Origin: an uncultured Rhizobiaceae group bacterium | Lineage (GTDB): Bacteria > Pseudomonadota > Alphaproteobacteria > Rhizobiales > Rhizobiaceae | Assembly (NCBI GenBank): GCA_937930635.1 | Contig: CALHCF010000010.1 | Span: 27,855-91,854 of the forward strand | Length of the DNA stretch: 64,000 bases | Direction of reading: 5' to 3' | Shown: positions 16,979-26,082 of the stretch, piece after piece | How the letters are laid out: each line of letters opens with the position of its first letter | Position numbering within the stretch: the stretch's first letter is position 1 | Translations under genes and position numbers: made by a program | The notes under the pieces: generated by a model | Told to the model about the DNA's origin: nothing | The model's input: only the letters and a program-made list of their open reading frames with translations | Database searches by the model: none

Positions 16979-17797
16979 GTGGAACAGTCTTCTCCAGACC
17001 CAAGCCTTATCGGTCGAAGTTTTCAATCCGCCGTCATTGTATGGCGACGCTGTTTTCGACCACGCAGAGCCTTATTCAATCGCTCGTTATTGCCGTTGGT
17101 CTTTTCCTTCTGGGCCGGCGCATTGCTCCTGATGGCCGCCATTGTTTTGCTGTTCCTGTTTTATGATGACGATGTCGCCCGTGCTGCCCGTGCCTTTGGC
17201 AGTTCAAGGCCTGACATTGCTGCCTTTTTTGAGGTGGTCACCCATTTTGGCCTGAGCAGCTGGATCCTGGTTCTTTCAGGTGTCGCAGGACTGTTTCTCT
17301 CAGTGACCAACTGGCGCAACCAGGAGCGCAAAACGCGGTTGATGCGGGTAAGCTGGCATGCCGATGCGTCCTTCATCTTCTTTACGGTGGCGATTGCCGG
17401 TGTTCTGGCAAGCCTGATCAAGAACACGATTGGCCGGGCGCGTCCGCGCCATTTGGACGAGCTGGGGCATCTCGCCTTTGATTTTGCGGCATTTGAGCCC
17501 AGCTTTGCCAGTTTTCCTTCCGGTCACTCGACCACATTCGGTGCCCTGTGCATGGGGCTCGCCCTGTTGCTGCCCCGTTTTTGGCCCCTGTGGTTTTTCC
17601 TGGCAGTGCTTGGAGGGGCAAGCAGGGTCATGGTTGGCGCGCACTATCCGGCTGATGTTGTTGCGGGGCTTGCCTTTGGAGCCGGGTTTACATGGCTTTC
17701 AGCGCGCTTTCTGGCACAACGCGGAACCATGTTCCGGTTTTCAGGAAAGCCGCTTCCCCGCCGCTTGCGCACGCCGGATCTATCGAACCGCCGCTAA
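16979..17797 (+). CDS. PAP2-family membrane phosphatase
   Basis: A 272-residue integral membrane protein with about six helices. The three catalytic motifs of the PAP2/haloperoxidase superfamily are present: KNTIGRARPR, SFPSGHSTTFG with the catalytic His, and SRVMVGAHYPADVVAG with the nucleophile-side His. Such enzymes dephosphorylate undecaprenyl pyrophosphate, phosphatidic acid or phosphatidylglycerol phosphate at the outer face of the inner membrane; the substrate cannot be chosen here. GTG 16979 has GGGAGG about ten bases upstream. Its 3' end overlaps the convergent metC gene by 18 bases. Confidence 0.88.
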   Translation: MEQSSPDPSLIGRSFQSAVIVWRRCFRPRRALFNRSLLPLVFSFWAGALLLMAAIVLLFLFYDDDVARAARAFGSSRPDIAAFFEVVTHFGLSSWILVLSGVAGLFLSVTNWRNQERKTRLMRVSWHADASFIFFTVAIAGVLASLIKNTIGRARPRHLDELGHLAFDFAAFEPSFASFPSGHSTTFGALCMGLALLLPRFWPLWFFLAVLGGASRVMVGAHYPADVVAGLAFGAGFTWLSARFLAQRGTMFRFSGKPLPRRLRTPDLSNRR

Positions 17798-18955
17798 ACC
17801 GCGCTCGATGTCCTCCTGCAAATCGTCGAAATCTTCCAGACCAACCTGAATGCGAATGGTGGTTCCCTCATCCGGTCCCATCGCAACAACCCTGTCACTA
17901 AAATTCGGCATCACCGCCAGACTTTCATACCCCGCCCAGGAATAGCCAAGCCCGTGGATTTTCAACGCATTGAGAAATGCCCCGCATTCCTCACGGCCCT
18001 TGTCCCTGATGACAAAGGAAAACAACCCGCTGGCACCCTTGAAGTCGCGCTTCCAAAGGGCATAGCCGGGATCGTCGGGCAGGGCAGGGTAAAGCACCCT
18101 TGAGACCTGTTTGTGGCCCTGGAGCCACTCGCACAACTGCATCGTTGTTCTCGCCTGATGCTCCAGCCGTATGTTCATGGTGCGCATACCGCGCAGCAAC
18201 AGATAGGCATCGTCTCCACCGACACAGGTGCCGAGCGCAAACTGTGTGTCCTGCAATTGCTGCCAGTGCTTTTCGTTGGCCGAAACCCCTCCCATCAAAA
18301 TATCGGAATGGCCGCTTGGATATTTGGTCAGGGCATGAATCGAAATATCAACACCAAAATCCAACGGTTTGAAATATAACGGGGTTGCCCATGTGTTATC
18401 CATCATGACAACGCAGTCGCTGTTTTCCTCATGCGCGATATTGGAAATCAGCGGAACATCGCACATCTCAAATGAGTTCGACGCCGGAGCCTCCAGCATC
18501 ACGATGCCGGTATTGGGCCGCATGAGTTTGGCAAATTCGTCACCAATATGAGGGCTGAAATATTCAACCTCGACACCAAGACGGTTAAGCACCGTGTCAC
18601 AGAAATGTCGGTTGGGGGAATACAGGCTGTCGACAACCAGCATGTGCATACCGGCTTTGGCAAAGGCAAGAACCGGAATGCTGATTGCAGCAAGCCCTGA
18701 GGGAACAAGCACGGTTCCGGCAGCACCTTCAAGATCGTTTAGAGCCTTGCACAATGCATCCGTGGTGGGGGTTCCGCGTGTCCCATAAAGATAGGGCTGG
18801 CTGCGGTCCCGCATTGTTTCGTAGTCTGGGAACAATACCGTTGAGGCGCGCACGACCGGCGGATTGACGAAACCATGATAGGCGTGTGGGTCGTTCCCAA
18901 GATGTGCAAGACGGGTGTTTATTCCAGGTTTTCCGCCATCATTTTTCTCATTCAT
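17780..18955 (-). CDS. metC: Cystathionine beta-lyase
   Basis: A 391-residue PLP enzyme of the Cys/Met metabolism family, splitting cystathionine to homocysteine, pyruvate and ammonia. Seen: YLYGTRGTPTTDAL near the N-terminus, LVPSGLAAIS (phosphate-binding), MMDNTWATPLYFKPLDFG with the PLP-contacting Asp, and the Schiff-base Lys in SIHALTKYPSGHSD. The Y-G-T-R-G-T pattern favours cystathionine beta-lyase over gamma-synthase. It is divergent from aapJ across a 334-base region. Confidence 0.92.
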   Translation of the reverse strand: MNEKNDGGKPGINTRLAHLGNDPHAYHGFVNPPVVRASTVLFPDYETMRDRSQPYLYGTRGTPTTDALCKALNDLEGAAGTVLVPSGLAAISIPVLAFAKAGMHMLVVDSLYSPNRHFCDTVLNRLGVEVEYFSPHIGDEFAKLMRPNTGIVMLEAPASNSFEMCDVPLISNIAHEENSDCVVMMDNTWATPLYFKPLDFGVDISIHALTKYPSGHSDILMGGVSANEKHWQQLQDTQFALGTCVGGDDAYLLLRGMRTMNIRLEHQARTTMQLCEWLQGHKQVSRVLYPALPDDPGYALWKRDFKGASGLFSFVIRDKGREECGAFLNALKIHGLGYSWAGYESLAVMPNFSDRVVAMGPDEGTTIRIQVGLEDFDDLQEDIERGLAAVR

Positions 18956-19289
18956 CGTTAACTGCGCCTCTTTACTCGCTGTTTATGACCAAAAACTGCT
19001 GTTTTTGACTGTTGATCGTCGGTTTGTGTCGCTCTCAGCACTTGACCGCGCAGGGATAATGTCATGTTATCCCAACGTCAAAGGGGCGTCGCGCTCTTTT
19101 ACATGTCCGGGCCCGAAAAAGCCGCGCTATAAAAGCAGGATATGTTCGACGCACAGGGAGATGGTGAGGGGGACGCCTGCTACAGGCAGCGGTTCCACAT
19201 ACCCATATTTTTGTAGCGTTTGCGCGTTTTGCCCGTTTGGTCGAGATATTGAGTAAACCTGATTAGGGCAACAGGAAAGGCTGCTACCC
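18956..19289. promoter_or_regulatory. Divergent spacer between metC and aapJ
   Basis: This 334-base spacer must contain promoters for metC (leftward) and aapJ (rightward). No ORF here resembles a gene. The aapJ side carries AGGAAAGG about ten bases before the ATG as a ribosome-binding site. I do not see a recognisable SAM-riboswitch fold for metC by eye. Confidence 0.4.
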
Positions 19290-20312
19290 ATGAAAACCAA
19301 ACTCCTCGCACTCGCGCTTGGTACCGCTGCGCTCGCAACGGTCAACACAAGTGCTTCTGCCGCTACACTGGACGACGTGAAAGCCAAAGGCTTCATGCAG
19401 TGTGGTGTTTCAACCGGTGTTCCCGGTTTTGCATTCACAGATGACGCGGGCGACTGGCAGGGCTTTGACCCGGCTCTGTGCCGTGCCGTTGCTGCTGCAA
19501 TTTTCGGCGACCCAAAAGCCGTCAAGTTCACACCAACCACTGGTAAGACCCGCTTCACTGCGCTGGCTTCCGGCGAGGTTGACATGCTGGCCCGTAACAC
19601 GACTGAAACTTTCAGCCGTGACGTGGATCTGAAGTTCACTTTCGCTCCGGTCAACTATTATGACGGTCAGGGCTTCATGGTTCGCAAATCGCTGGGCGTA
19701 ACGTCCGCTTTGAACCTTGATGGTGCGACGATCTGCATTCAGACCGGTACAACAACCGAACTGAACCTTGCTGACTACTTCCGCGCCAACAACATGAAGT
19801 ATGAGCCGGTTCCAATCGAAACCAATGCTGAAGCTCAGGAAAAATACCTGGCCAACGCTTGTGACGTGTACACGACAGATGCTTCCGGTCTTGCAGCAAC
19901 GCGCGCTGCATTTGAGAAGCCAGATGATCACGTTCTTCTGCCGGAAATCATTTCCAAAGAGCCTCTGGCTCCGCTGTCACGCCATGGCGACGACCAGTGG
20001 GCTGATATCATCAAGTGGACTCTTAACGCTTTGATCAACGCTGAAGAGCTTGGTGTTACTGCTGCAAATGCAGATGACATGAAAGCAAACTCAAAACTGC
20101 CAGCTGTACGTCGTCTGCTGGGTGCAGAAGGCGATTTCGGTACCAAGCTTGGTTTGGGTAACGACTGGTCCATCAACGCGATTAAAGCTGGTGGCAACTA
20201 CGGTGAGATTTTCGAAAAATACATCGGCCCAAAAACAGCTATTGGTCTTGAGCGTGGCTTGAACCGGCTGTGGAACAAAGGCGGCATTCTTTATGCTGCT
20301 CCGCTCCGCTAA
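19290..20312 (+). CDS. aapJ: General L-amino-acid ABC transporter, periplasmic binding protein
   Basis: A 340-residue solute-binding protein of cluster 3. The signal peptide (residues 1-24, cut after TSASA) is followed by LDDVKAKGFMQCGVSTGVPG, then GDWQGFDPALCRAVAAAIFG, TGKTRFTALASGEVDMLARN, and a C-terminal NRLWNKGGILYAAPLR. This closely matches AapJ of rhizobia, which binds a wide range of L-amino acids for the AapQMP permease. Codon use is more regular than in neighbouring genes, consistent with high expression. It is followed at once by an intrinsic terminator that would set AapJ above the membrane components. Confidence 0.93.
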   Translation: MKTKLLALALGTAALATVNTSASAATLDDVKAKGFMQCGVSTGVPGFAFTDDAGDWQGFDPALCRAVAAAIFGDPKAVKFTPTTGKTRFTALASGEVDMLARNTTETFSRDVDLKFTFAPVNYYDGQGFMVRKSLGVTSALNLDGATICIQTGTTTELNLADYFRANNMKYEPVPIETNAEAQEKYLANACDVYTTDASGLAATRAAFEKPDDHVLLPEIISKEPLAPLSRHGDDQWADIIKWTLNALINAEELGVTAANADDMKANSKLPAVRRLLGAEGDFGTKLGLGNDWSINAIKAGGNYGEIFEKYIGPKTAIGLERGLNRLWNKGGILYAAPLR

Positions 20313-20324
20313 TTAGTTCTAAGA

Positions 20325-20356
20325 GGCGGCATCTGACAAGGGTGCCGCCTTTTTTC
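20325..20356 (+). terminator. Intrinsic terminator/attenuator between aapJ and aapQ
   Basis: GGCGGCA (20325-20331) pairs with TGCCGCC (20343-20349) around an 11-base loop, followed by six T. Position inside the operon suggests partial termination, giving excess binding protein over permease. Confidence 0.85.
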
Positions 20357-20463
20357 TATCCTTATCCTGACCGTCGGGGTAGGGGGCTTGGGTGAATTGG
20401 CCGGTCGCGGCAATTGAATACCCGTTAGATGTCTTTCAGCGCATTCTACAAAATGGGCCACAT

Positions 20464-21663
20464 ATGACCATTGCAAATGATTTTTCAGGCGAAGTTGAAC
20501 CGTTTCGCCTCAGCATGCTCATCAACGATAAGCGCTATCGTTCATACACACTTCAAATTATAACCATTGCTCTTTTCATGCTGGCTGTTGGCTGGCTGGT
20601 CAGCAATGTGGTTGCCAACTTTGCGGAACGCGGCAAAACCTTTTCTTTTGCGTTCCTCTGGGAACCCGCATCTTACGATATCAACCAACGTTTGATTGAG
20701 TACACATCCCGCTCGCCTCATTGGCTTGCAGCGGTTGTTGGTATTCTCAACACTTTGGTTTTGGCCTTTCTGGGCTGTATCGCCGCAACGATATTTGGTG
20801 TCGCCATTGGCGTGATGCGACTTTCCAAAAACTGGCTCGTGTCACGTTTGATGACCGTTTACATCGAAGGCTTTCGAAATGTGCCGGTTCTGCTTTGGAT
20901 CCTGCTGGCTAGCACGGCGTTTTCTGCGATGCTTCCTGCTCCCCGTCAGGCGCCTGTTCTGGCTGGTGGCTTTGTGCCTACGAACCGCGGGTTTTATGTT
21001 CCTGCTCCAGTTTGGGAGAATGGCAGCGGAATACTGGTTGTCGTGTTTCTTGCATCGCTTGTTGGTGCCTGGCTGTTTGGGCGCTGGGCCAAAACCAAAC
21101 AGGCGGCCACGGGTGAAATCCTGCCGGTATTCTGGATTCGCCTCGCGATTATCGTGCTGCCGGTTATCCTCTTTTACTTTCTGCTTGGACGACCAATAGG
21201 TCTGTCACTACCAGAACTGAAGGGGTTCAACTTCCAGGGCGGCGGTTTTGTGCGCAACAGCTTCATGGCTCTGTGGATTGCGCTTTCGCTTTATACGGCG
21301 GCCTTTATTGCAGAGAACGTGCGTTCAGGCATTCAAGCCATCAGCAAGGGGCAGACTGAAGCTTCATATTCTTTGGGCCTGCCGCCAAACCGGACGATGA
21401 ATCTTGTCATCCTGCCGCAGGCGCTGCGTATCATTATCCCGCCTCTGATTTCACAATATCTCAATCTCACTAAAAACTCGTCTCTGGCGATTGCTGTTGG
21501 CTACATGGATGTGACAGGCACTCTGGGTGGGATCACTTTGAACCAGACAGGGAGGGAGATGGAAACTCTCCTTCTTCTTATGTTGTTTTATCTTGTTGTT
21601 TCGCTGCTGATTTCCGGTGTGATGAACGTTTACAACAGCTCTGTTGCGATTAAGGAGCGTTGA
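20464..21663 (+). CDS. aapQ: General L-amino-acid ABC transporter permease AapQ
   Basis: About 399 residues, with roughly eight membrane helices. The HisM-type permease signature is split as in the Aap family: an early block NTLVLAFLGCIAATIFGVAIGVMRLSKN (20 residues or fewer are diagnostic around ATIFGVAIGVMRLS), an insertion with two helices, then the EAA loop ASYSLGLPPNRTMNLVILPQ. ATG 20464 (MTIANDFSGEVEPF) is preferred for its fit to known lengths; a GTG at 20392 with AGGGGG upstream would add 24 residues. It is three bases upstream of aapM. Confidence 0.88.
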   Translation: MTIANDFSGEVEPFRLSMLINDKRYRSYTLQIITIALFMLAVGWLVSNVVANFAERGKTFSFAFLWEPASYDINQRLIEYTSRSPHWLAAVVGILNTLVLAFLGCIAATIFGVAIGVMRLSKNWLVSRLMTVYIEGFRNVPVLLWILLASTAFSAMLPAPRQAPVLAGGFVPTNRGFYVPAPVWENGSGILVVVFLASLVGAWLFGRWAKTKQAATGEILPVFWIRLAIIVLPVILFYFLLGRPIGLSLPELKGFNFQGGGFVRNSFMALWIALSLYTAAFIAENVRSGIQAISKGQTEASYSLGLPPNRTMNLVILPQALRIIIPPLISQYLNLTKNSSLAIAVGYMDVTGTLGGITLNQTGREMETLLLLMLFYLVVSLLISGVMNVYNSSVAIKER

Positions 21664-21666
21664 TTA

Positions 21667-22968
21667 ATGGCTGATACTCAAAACAACAATTCGCTCCTAT
21701 ACATTTCAACGAAGGAACTTCCGCAGCTTCCGGCGCCCGTGAACACCCATGGGCCTGGGGCATGGATGCGGATGAACATGTTTGCGAACGGCCGGGATAC
21801 ATTTCTAACAATCGTATTTTCAATTTTGGTGATTGCGGTCTTATACAAGCTGATCCCTTGGCTGATTACCAACGCGGTGTTTTTTGCTGACAGCATTCGT
21901 CAATGTCGTGAGATTGATACGGGTGCTTGTTTTGCCGTTGTGACAACCCGGTTCAATCAGTTGATATTCGGTTTCTATCCGCCGGACTTTTATTGGCGCC
22001 CGATCCTGACCTTCATTTTGATGTTCGTGGCGTTTGCTCCAATTTTGCATGACAATTTGCCGCGCAAACTCCTTTGGTTCAGCGCACTGTTTCCTTTGTT
22101 GGCTTACTTCCTCCTGTGGGGCGGACCCATTTGGGGTCCATTGCTCATTCCGGTCATGCTGGCTTTGGCGGTCTTGGTCTACAAATCTGTGAGTGCGTCA
22201 CTGAATCCCAGCCTCGGTGTTTTGGCTGCTGTTGCCTTTACTGTGGTGTGGTTCTTCCTTGTTCATGATACGATGTCGGAAACTCTGGCATCAGCGATGC
22301 CTATTGGTCTTGAGCCGGTTGAGTCAGCCAAGTTTGGTGGTTTCCTGGTTACATTTGTTATCGGTGTGACCGGTATCGTTGCCTCACTTCCCATCGGTAT
22401 CGCCCTGGCGCTCGGCCGGAAATCAGACATGGCGGTCGTCAAGATGATCTGTGTAGGGTTCATCGAATTCATTCGCGGTGTACCGCTGATCACCCTGCTG
22501 TTTGTTGCATCAACGCTGCTGAACTATTTCCTGCCTCCCGGTACAACTTTCGACCTGATCTTGCGGGTCATTATCATGGTCACCCTGTTTGCGGCCGCTT
22601 ATATGGCTGAGGTCATCCGTGGCGGGCTGGCTGCGCTGCCCCGCGGTCAATACGAAGCGGCAGATGCGCTGGGTCTGACCTATTGGCAGTCAACGCGCCT
22701 CATCGTGTTGCCACAGGCGTTGAAGATTTCCATACCTGGAATCGTCAACACCTTTATTGGTCTCTTCAAGGATACGACACTGGTATCTATTGTTGGTATT
22801 CTTGATCCAATCGGCATCATGCAACCCATCCGCTCAACGACGGAATGGAACGGAATCATCTGGGAACTGCCGATCTTCATCGGTCTGGTTTTCTTTATTT
22901 GCTGTTTCGTCATGTCCCGTTATTCAATGTATTTCGAGCGTAAGCTCGATACCGGCCACAGGAACTAA
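21667..22968 (+). CDS. aapM: General L-amino-acid ABC transporter permease AapM
   Basis: A 433-residue permease, partner of AapQ. It has two extra N-terminal helices and a central hydrophobic insertion before the conserved permease core: [35 protein letters not shown], and the EAA loop [20 protein letters not shown]. The core is followed by [16 protein letters not shown]. It lies between aapQ (three-base gap) and the fused aapP (four-base gap), so all are in one transcript. Confidence 0.9.
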   Translation: MADTQNNNSLLYISTKELPQLPAPVNTHGPGAWMRMNMFANGRDTFLTIVFSILVIAVLYKLIPWLITNAVFFADSIRQCREIDTGACFAVVTTRFNQLIFGFYPPDFYWRPILTFILMFVAFAPILHDNLPRKLLWFSALFPLLAYFLLWGGPIWGPLLIPVMLALAVLVYKSVSASLNPSLGVLAAVAFTVVWFFLVHDTMSETLASAMPIGLEPVESAKFGGFLVTFVIGVTGIVASLPIGIALALGRKSDMAVVKMICVGFIEFIRGVPLITLLFVASTLLNYFLPPGTTFDLILRVIIMVTLFAAAYMAEVIRGGLAALPRGQYEAADALGLTYWQSTRLIVLPQALKISIPGIVNTFIGLFKDTTLVSIVGILDPIGIMQPIRSTTEWNGIIWELPIFIGLVFFICCFVMSRYSMYFERKLDTGHRN

Positions 22969-22972
22969 GCCC

Positions 22973-24604
22973 ATGGCAAAAACCACCACATCAACAAAGC
23001 GCGCCAAAGGCAGCAAAGTTGCTGCAGCCCGCAAAGCCAGCGCCCAGAAAAAAGCGGTTGCCAAAGTAACCGGCAAGATCGGTCGCGCGCCCAAAAAGGC
23101 TGCAAAACCATCCAGGCCTGATGATCTTAAAGTGATCTCAGGTGTTGGCCCCACATTGGAAAAGAAGGTCAACAAGATGGGGGTGTGGACCTACAAACAG
23201 ATTGCCGACTGGAAGAAGCCGGAAATCGACTTTGTGGACGATCATCTAAACTTCAAAGGGCGGATTGAGCGCGATGAATGGGTAAAACAGGCCAAGCGGC
23301 TGATGCGTGAAAGCGGCGCTGAAAAGAAAGCTTCAAAACCAAAAGCGGCCCCGGCCAAGACCACAAAATCCACCGGGTCAGGTGCAGCAGTAAAGACAAA
23401 GACACAAACAAAAACAAAGACGGCGGCAGCGTCAGCAGGTAAAACCACGGCGAGCAAGTCCAAAGCGGTAAGCCGTGCGGCGCCCAAAACCGCCAGCGCG
23501 GCCAGCAAAACAAAGAAAACAGCCACCACAGCGGCAAAATCCAGCGCCGCCAGCAAAGCGAAATCGAAAACGACAGCAAAACGGGCCACTGCATCGAAAC
23601 CGGCCTCAAAGCAGACTTCAAAAACTTCTTCTCGCAGTGCTGTAAAAACCGCACGTACGGTTCCGGCAACCAGGTCGAAAACCAAGAGTGCCGCGGCGGG
23701 AATGGCGACGGGCGTTGCGGCAACCGCAGCTTCCCTGGCCGCTACGGGGTCTGCCACAAAGGCAATTGGCGATTCAGCCAAGGGGGCTGCTGACCCGTCG
23801 CTCGCAGCAGCTGTTGCTTTGCCGGATGGGGTTCATACGCCAGATCCGGGCAAAATGTCGGTCTCGACAACCGATGTCGCAATCGACATCAACAATATGA
23901 ACAAGTGGTATGGCGATTTTCACGTCCTGCGCGATATCAATCTGAAAGTCATGCGCGGAGAGCGGATCGTTGTCGCCGGGCCGTCTGGTTCGGGCAAGTC
24001 AACGATGATCAGATGCATCAACCGGCTTGAAGAACATCAGCGCGGGCAGATCGTTGTTGATGGTATTGAGCTGACTGGCGATATCAAGAAAATCGACGAA
24101 GTGCGCCGCGAGGTCGGCATGGTGTTCCAGCACTTTAATCTGTTTCCTCATCTTACCATTCTCGAAAACTGTACGCTTGCTCCAATCTGGGTACGGAAGA
24201 TGCCGCAGAAGGAAGCCGAAGAAATTGCGATGCATTACCTAGAGCGGGTGAAAATCCCTGAACAGGCGCTCAAATATCCCGGTCAGTTGTCCGGTGGTCA
24301 GCAACAGCGCGTCGCGATTGCACGGTCCTTGTGCATGAACCCACGCATTATGCTGTTTGACGAGCCCACGTCAGCGCTTGATCCCGAAATGATCAAGGAA
24401 GTTCTGGAAACGATGGTAACGCTGGCAGAGGAAGGCATGACCATGATCTGTGTGACCCACGAAATGGGTTTTGCACGTCAGGTTGCCAACCGTGTTATCT
24501 TCATGGACGAGGGACAGATTGTCGAGCAGAACGAGCCGGCAGCGTTCTTTGATAATCCCCAGCATGAGCGCACCAAAGAGTTCCTGAGCCAGATATTGCA
24601 CTAG
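22973..24604 (+). CDS. aapP: AapP ATPase fused to HhH module and histone-H1-like linker
   Basis: A 543-residue fusion. Residues ~48-112 form a helix-hairpin-helix module ([20 protein letters not shown], then [19 protein letters not shown]) of the kind I know from C-terminal extensions of alphaproteobacterial NuoE and RplU. Residues ~113-245 are an Ala/Lys/Thr/Ser-rich linker resembling histone H1. From ~300 on there is a complete amino-acid ABC ATPase: Walker [10 protein letters not shown] (337-345), Q-loop, LSGGQ (439-443), Walker B IMLFDEP (459-465) and H-loop THE. The start is ATG 22973, with AGGAA eight bases upstream and four bases after aapM. An internal ATG at 23855 (MSVSTT) would give a normal-length AapP but lacks a clear ribosome-binding site. 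The ATPase role is certain; the extension's role is unknown. Confidence 0.88.
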   Translation: MAKTTTSTKRAKGSKVAAARKASAQKKAVAKVTGKIGRAPKKAAKPSRPDDLKVISGVGPTLEKKVNKMGVWTYKQIADWKKPEIDFVDDHLNFKGRIERDEWVKQAKRLMRESGAEKKASKPKAAPAKTTKSTGSGAAVKTKTQTKTKTAAASAGKTTASKSKAVSRAAPKTASAASKTKKTATTAAKSSAASKAKSKTTAKRATASKPASKQTSKTSSRSAVKTARTVPATRSKTKSAAAGMATGVAATAASLAATGSATKAIGDSAKGAADPSLAAAVALPDGVHTPDPGKMSVSTTDVAIDINNMNKWYGDFHVLRDINLKVMRGERIVVAGPSGSGKSTMIRCINRLEEHQRGQIVVDGIELTGDIKKIDEVRREVGMVFQHFNLFPHLTILENCTLAPIWVRKMPQKEAEEIAMHYLERVKIPEQALKYPGQLSGGQQQRVAIARSLCMNPRIMLFDEPTSALDPEMIKEVLETMVTLAEEGMTMICVTHEMGFARQVANRVIFMDEGQIVEQNEPAAFFDNPQHERTKEFLSQILH

Positions 24605-24631
24605 CGCTTTTCGGTTTTTGACCGACCCAAA

Positions 24632-24654
24632 GGCGGCCATGAGCCGCCCGGCTT
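24632..24654 (+). terminator. Possible terminator after aapP
   Basis: GGCGGC (24632-24637) and GCCGCC (24643-24648) form a six-pair hairpin with loop CATGA, followed by CGGCTTTT. The T-tract is short and offset, so efficiency is doubtful. The rest of the ~265-base gap to the next gene shows nothing recognisable. Confidence 0.45.
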
Positions 24655-24870
24655 TTGCTGGGCCCTTACAGATCGGGCGCAGCATAATTGCTGTTGGTGA
24701 AAACCAGTCAGGCTGGTGTTGAAAAGAAACGGAAGCAGTTGGGGATTGCAGCAGAGATATTAGTGTCCAAGGCGCCGGCTTCAAACGTTCGCGCAATGCT
24801 TGCTATACCCACACCGGCCTGCGCACAGGTCGGTGGTCTCGGGCGGCAGTGTATTGTCCAAGGTATTTGT

Positions 24871-25116
24871 CTAACCGGCCAGCCCCTCAATCAGACAGCC
24901 ATCCGGATCGCTTTCTTTGGCAGAAAGATCTGATTTGTGCATGAAGAGGGTTGAGCAATAGGGACAGACTATTTCTGTATCGTCTCCCATATCCAAAAAC
25001 ACATGCGGATGATCATGGGGTGGCCTTGCTCCCACGCACATAAACTCCCTGACGCCGATGGCGATCCGGGCCACACCACCAGTGTTATGAAAGTGGGGAA
25101 CGATGTCATTTGCCAT
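24871..25116 (-). CDS. NDUFS6-like zinc-finger protein (zf-CHCC)
   Basis: An 81-residue protein with the zf-CHCC pattern: Cys27 in GVREFMCVGARPP, His in HDHPHVFLDMG, and the pair CPYC (51-54). Homologues are mitochondrial complex I subunit NDUFS6 and its bacterial counterparts, which bind one zinc and help insert an Fe-S centre of the N-module. It stands alone between the aap operon and the divergently placed hydrolase pair. The N-terminus MANDIVPHFHNTGG is typical of the alphaproteobacterial family. Function in this organism is inferred. Confidence 0.82.
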   Translation of the reverse strand: MANDIVPHFHNTGGVARIAIGVREFMCVGARPPHDHPHVFLDMGDDTEIVCPYCSTLFMHKSDLSAKESDPDGCLIEGLAG

Positions 25117-25308
25117 TGGATGAAGCCTGGTTACGAGGTCTGATCTTCTGCGTCATTTAGCTGTTGTAAGCCCTTTTGCAAAGAGTTCAAATGACCACGA
25201 ACAAAGCTTGCAGGCGGCCTGCTTCCGTGAAAGAGAAAACACCAACGAGCAGGGGAATCACATTTCCATGTCCATATCCCAGTCCATAGCCAAGTCCAAC
25301 CCAATGTC

Positions 25309-26082
25309 ATGACCAGCCCAATGTTAAGCGCCAACCTTGATGGCACACAGATTGCCTATGTCGATTTCAAACCGGCAGGGGAGGTGCTCAAGACCGTGCT
25401 GCTCATCCATGGTTTTGCCTCGACTGCACAGGTCAACTGGATCAATACTGAATGGACCAAAGTGCTGACCGAAGCGGGCTATCGGGTGGTTGCTCTTGAT
25501 AACCGCGGCCATGGGGAATCCCAGAAGTTTTACCGGTCTCAGGACTATGGCCCTGACCTGTTTTCCGGTGATGCCATTAGGTTGCTGGATTATCTGGAAA
25601 TCGATGTTGTGGATGTGATCGGCTATTCGATGGGTGCGCGTATTACAGCCTGGCTTGCCCATGAAAATCCCCAACGGGTCGCAAAAGCGGTGCTGGGTGG
25701 CATGGGAAGTTACATATTCGGTGGACGTCGCGACTATGAGGGCGTGGCCCATGCGCTGGAAGTTGATGATGTTTCCACCATTGAAGATCGTGATGCGCTG
25801 GCATTTCGATTGTTCGCGGACAGAACAGGCAGTGACCGGCTGGCCCTTGCTGCGTGCATCCGTCCTTCAAAGCACCAGATCACGCAAAGTCTGGTTGAAT
25901 CCATCCAGGCGCCTGTGCTCGTGGTTGTCGGCAGCGATGACGAGATTGCGGGCAGCGGTGAAGATCTTGCTGCAATGATGCCCAATGGCGAGGCTGTAAC
26001 GCTTGCGGGGCTTGATCATATGCGCACGACCGGTGCCAAAGAATTCAAGAATGCGGCCCTGGAGTTTCTTGCCCGTGACTAA
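25309..26082 (+). CDS. Alpha/beta hydrolase, first of a pair
   Basis: A 257-residue alpha/beta-hydrolase. Visible elements are the oxyanion-region LLIHGFAST, the nucleophile elbow VIGYSMGAR (Ser), a late acid in VGSDDEIAG, and the catalytic His in GLDHMRT. The substrate is unknown; esterases, haloperoxidase-like and epoxide-hydrolase-like enzymes share this layout. The start ATG 25309 gives MTSPMLSANLDG; ATG 25321 is an alternative. The gene overlaps the next hydrolase by eight bases, so they are translated together and may work on related substrates. Confidence 0.82.
   Translation: MTSPMLSANLDGTQIAYVDFKPAGEVLKTVLLIHGFASTAQVNWINTEWTKVLTEAGYRVVALDNRGHGESQKFYRSQDYGPDLFSGDAIRLLDYLEIDVVDVIGYSMGARITAWLAHENPQRVAKAVLGGMGSYIFGGRRDYEGVAHALEVDDVSTIEDRDALAFRLFADRTGSDRLALAACIRPSKHQITQSLVESIQAPVLVVVGSDDEIAGSGEDLAAMMPNGEAVTLAGLDHMRTTGAKEFKNAALEFLARD

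Noticed and set aside
18956..19289. Possible SAM riboswitch before metC
   Set aside because: No conserved SAM-II or SAM-I core could be found by eye.
23242..23781. A hydrophobic 179-residue frame opposite the H1-like linker
   Set aside because: Complement of Ala/Lys-rich codons gives Val/Leu/Phe by composition; not a true membrane protein.
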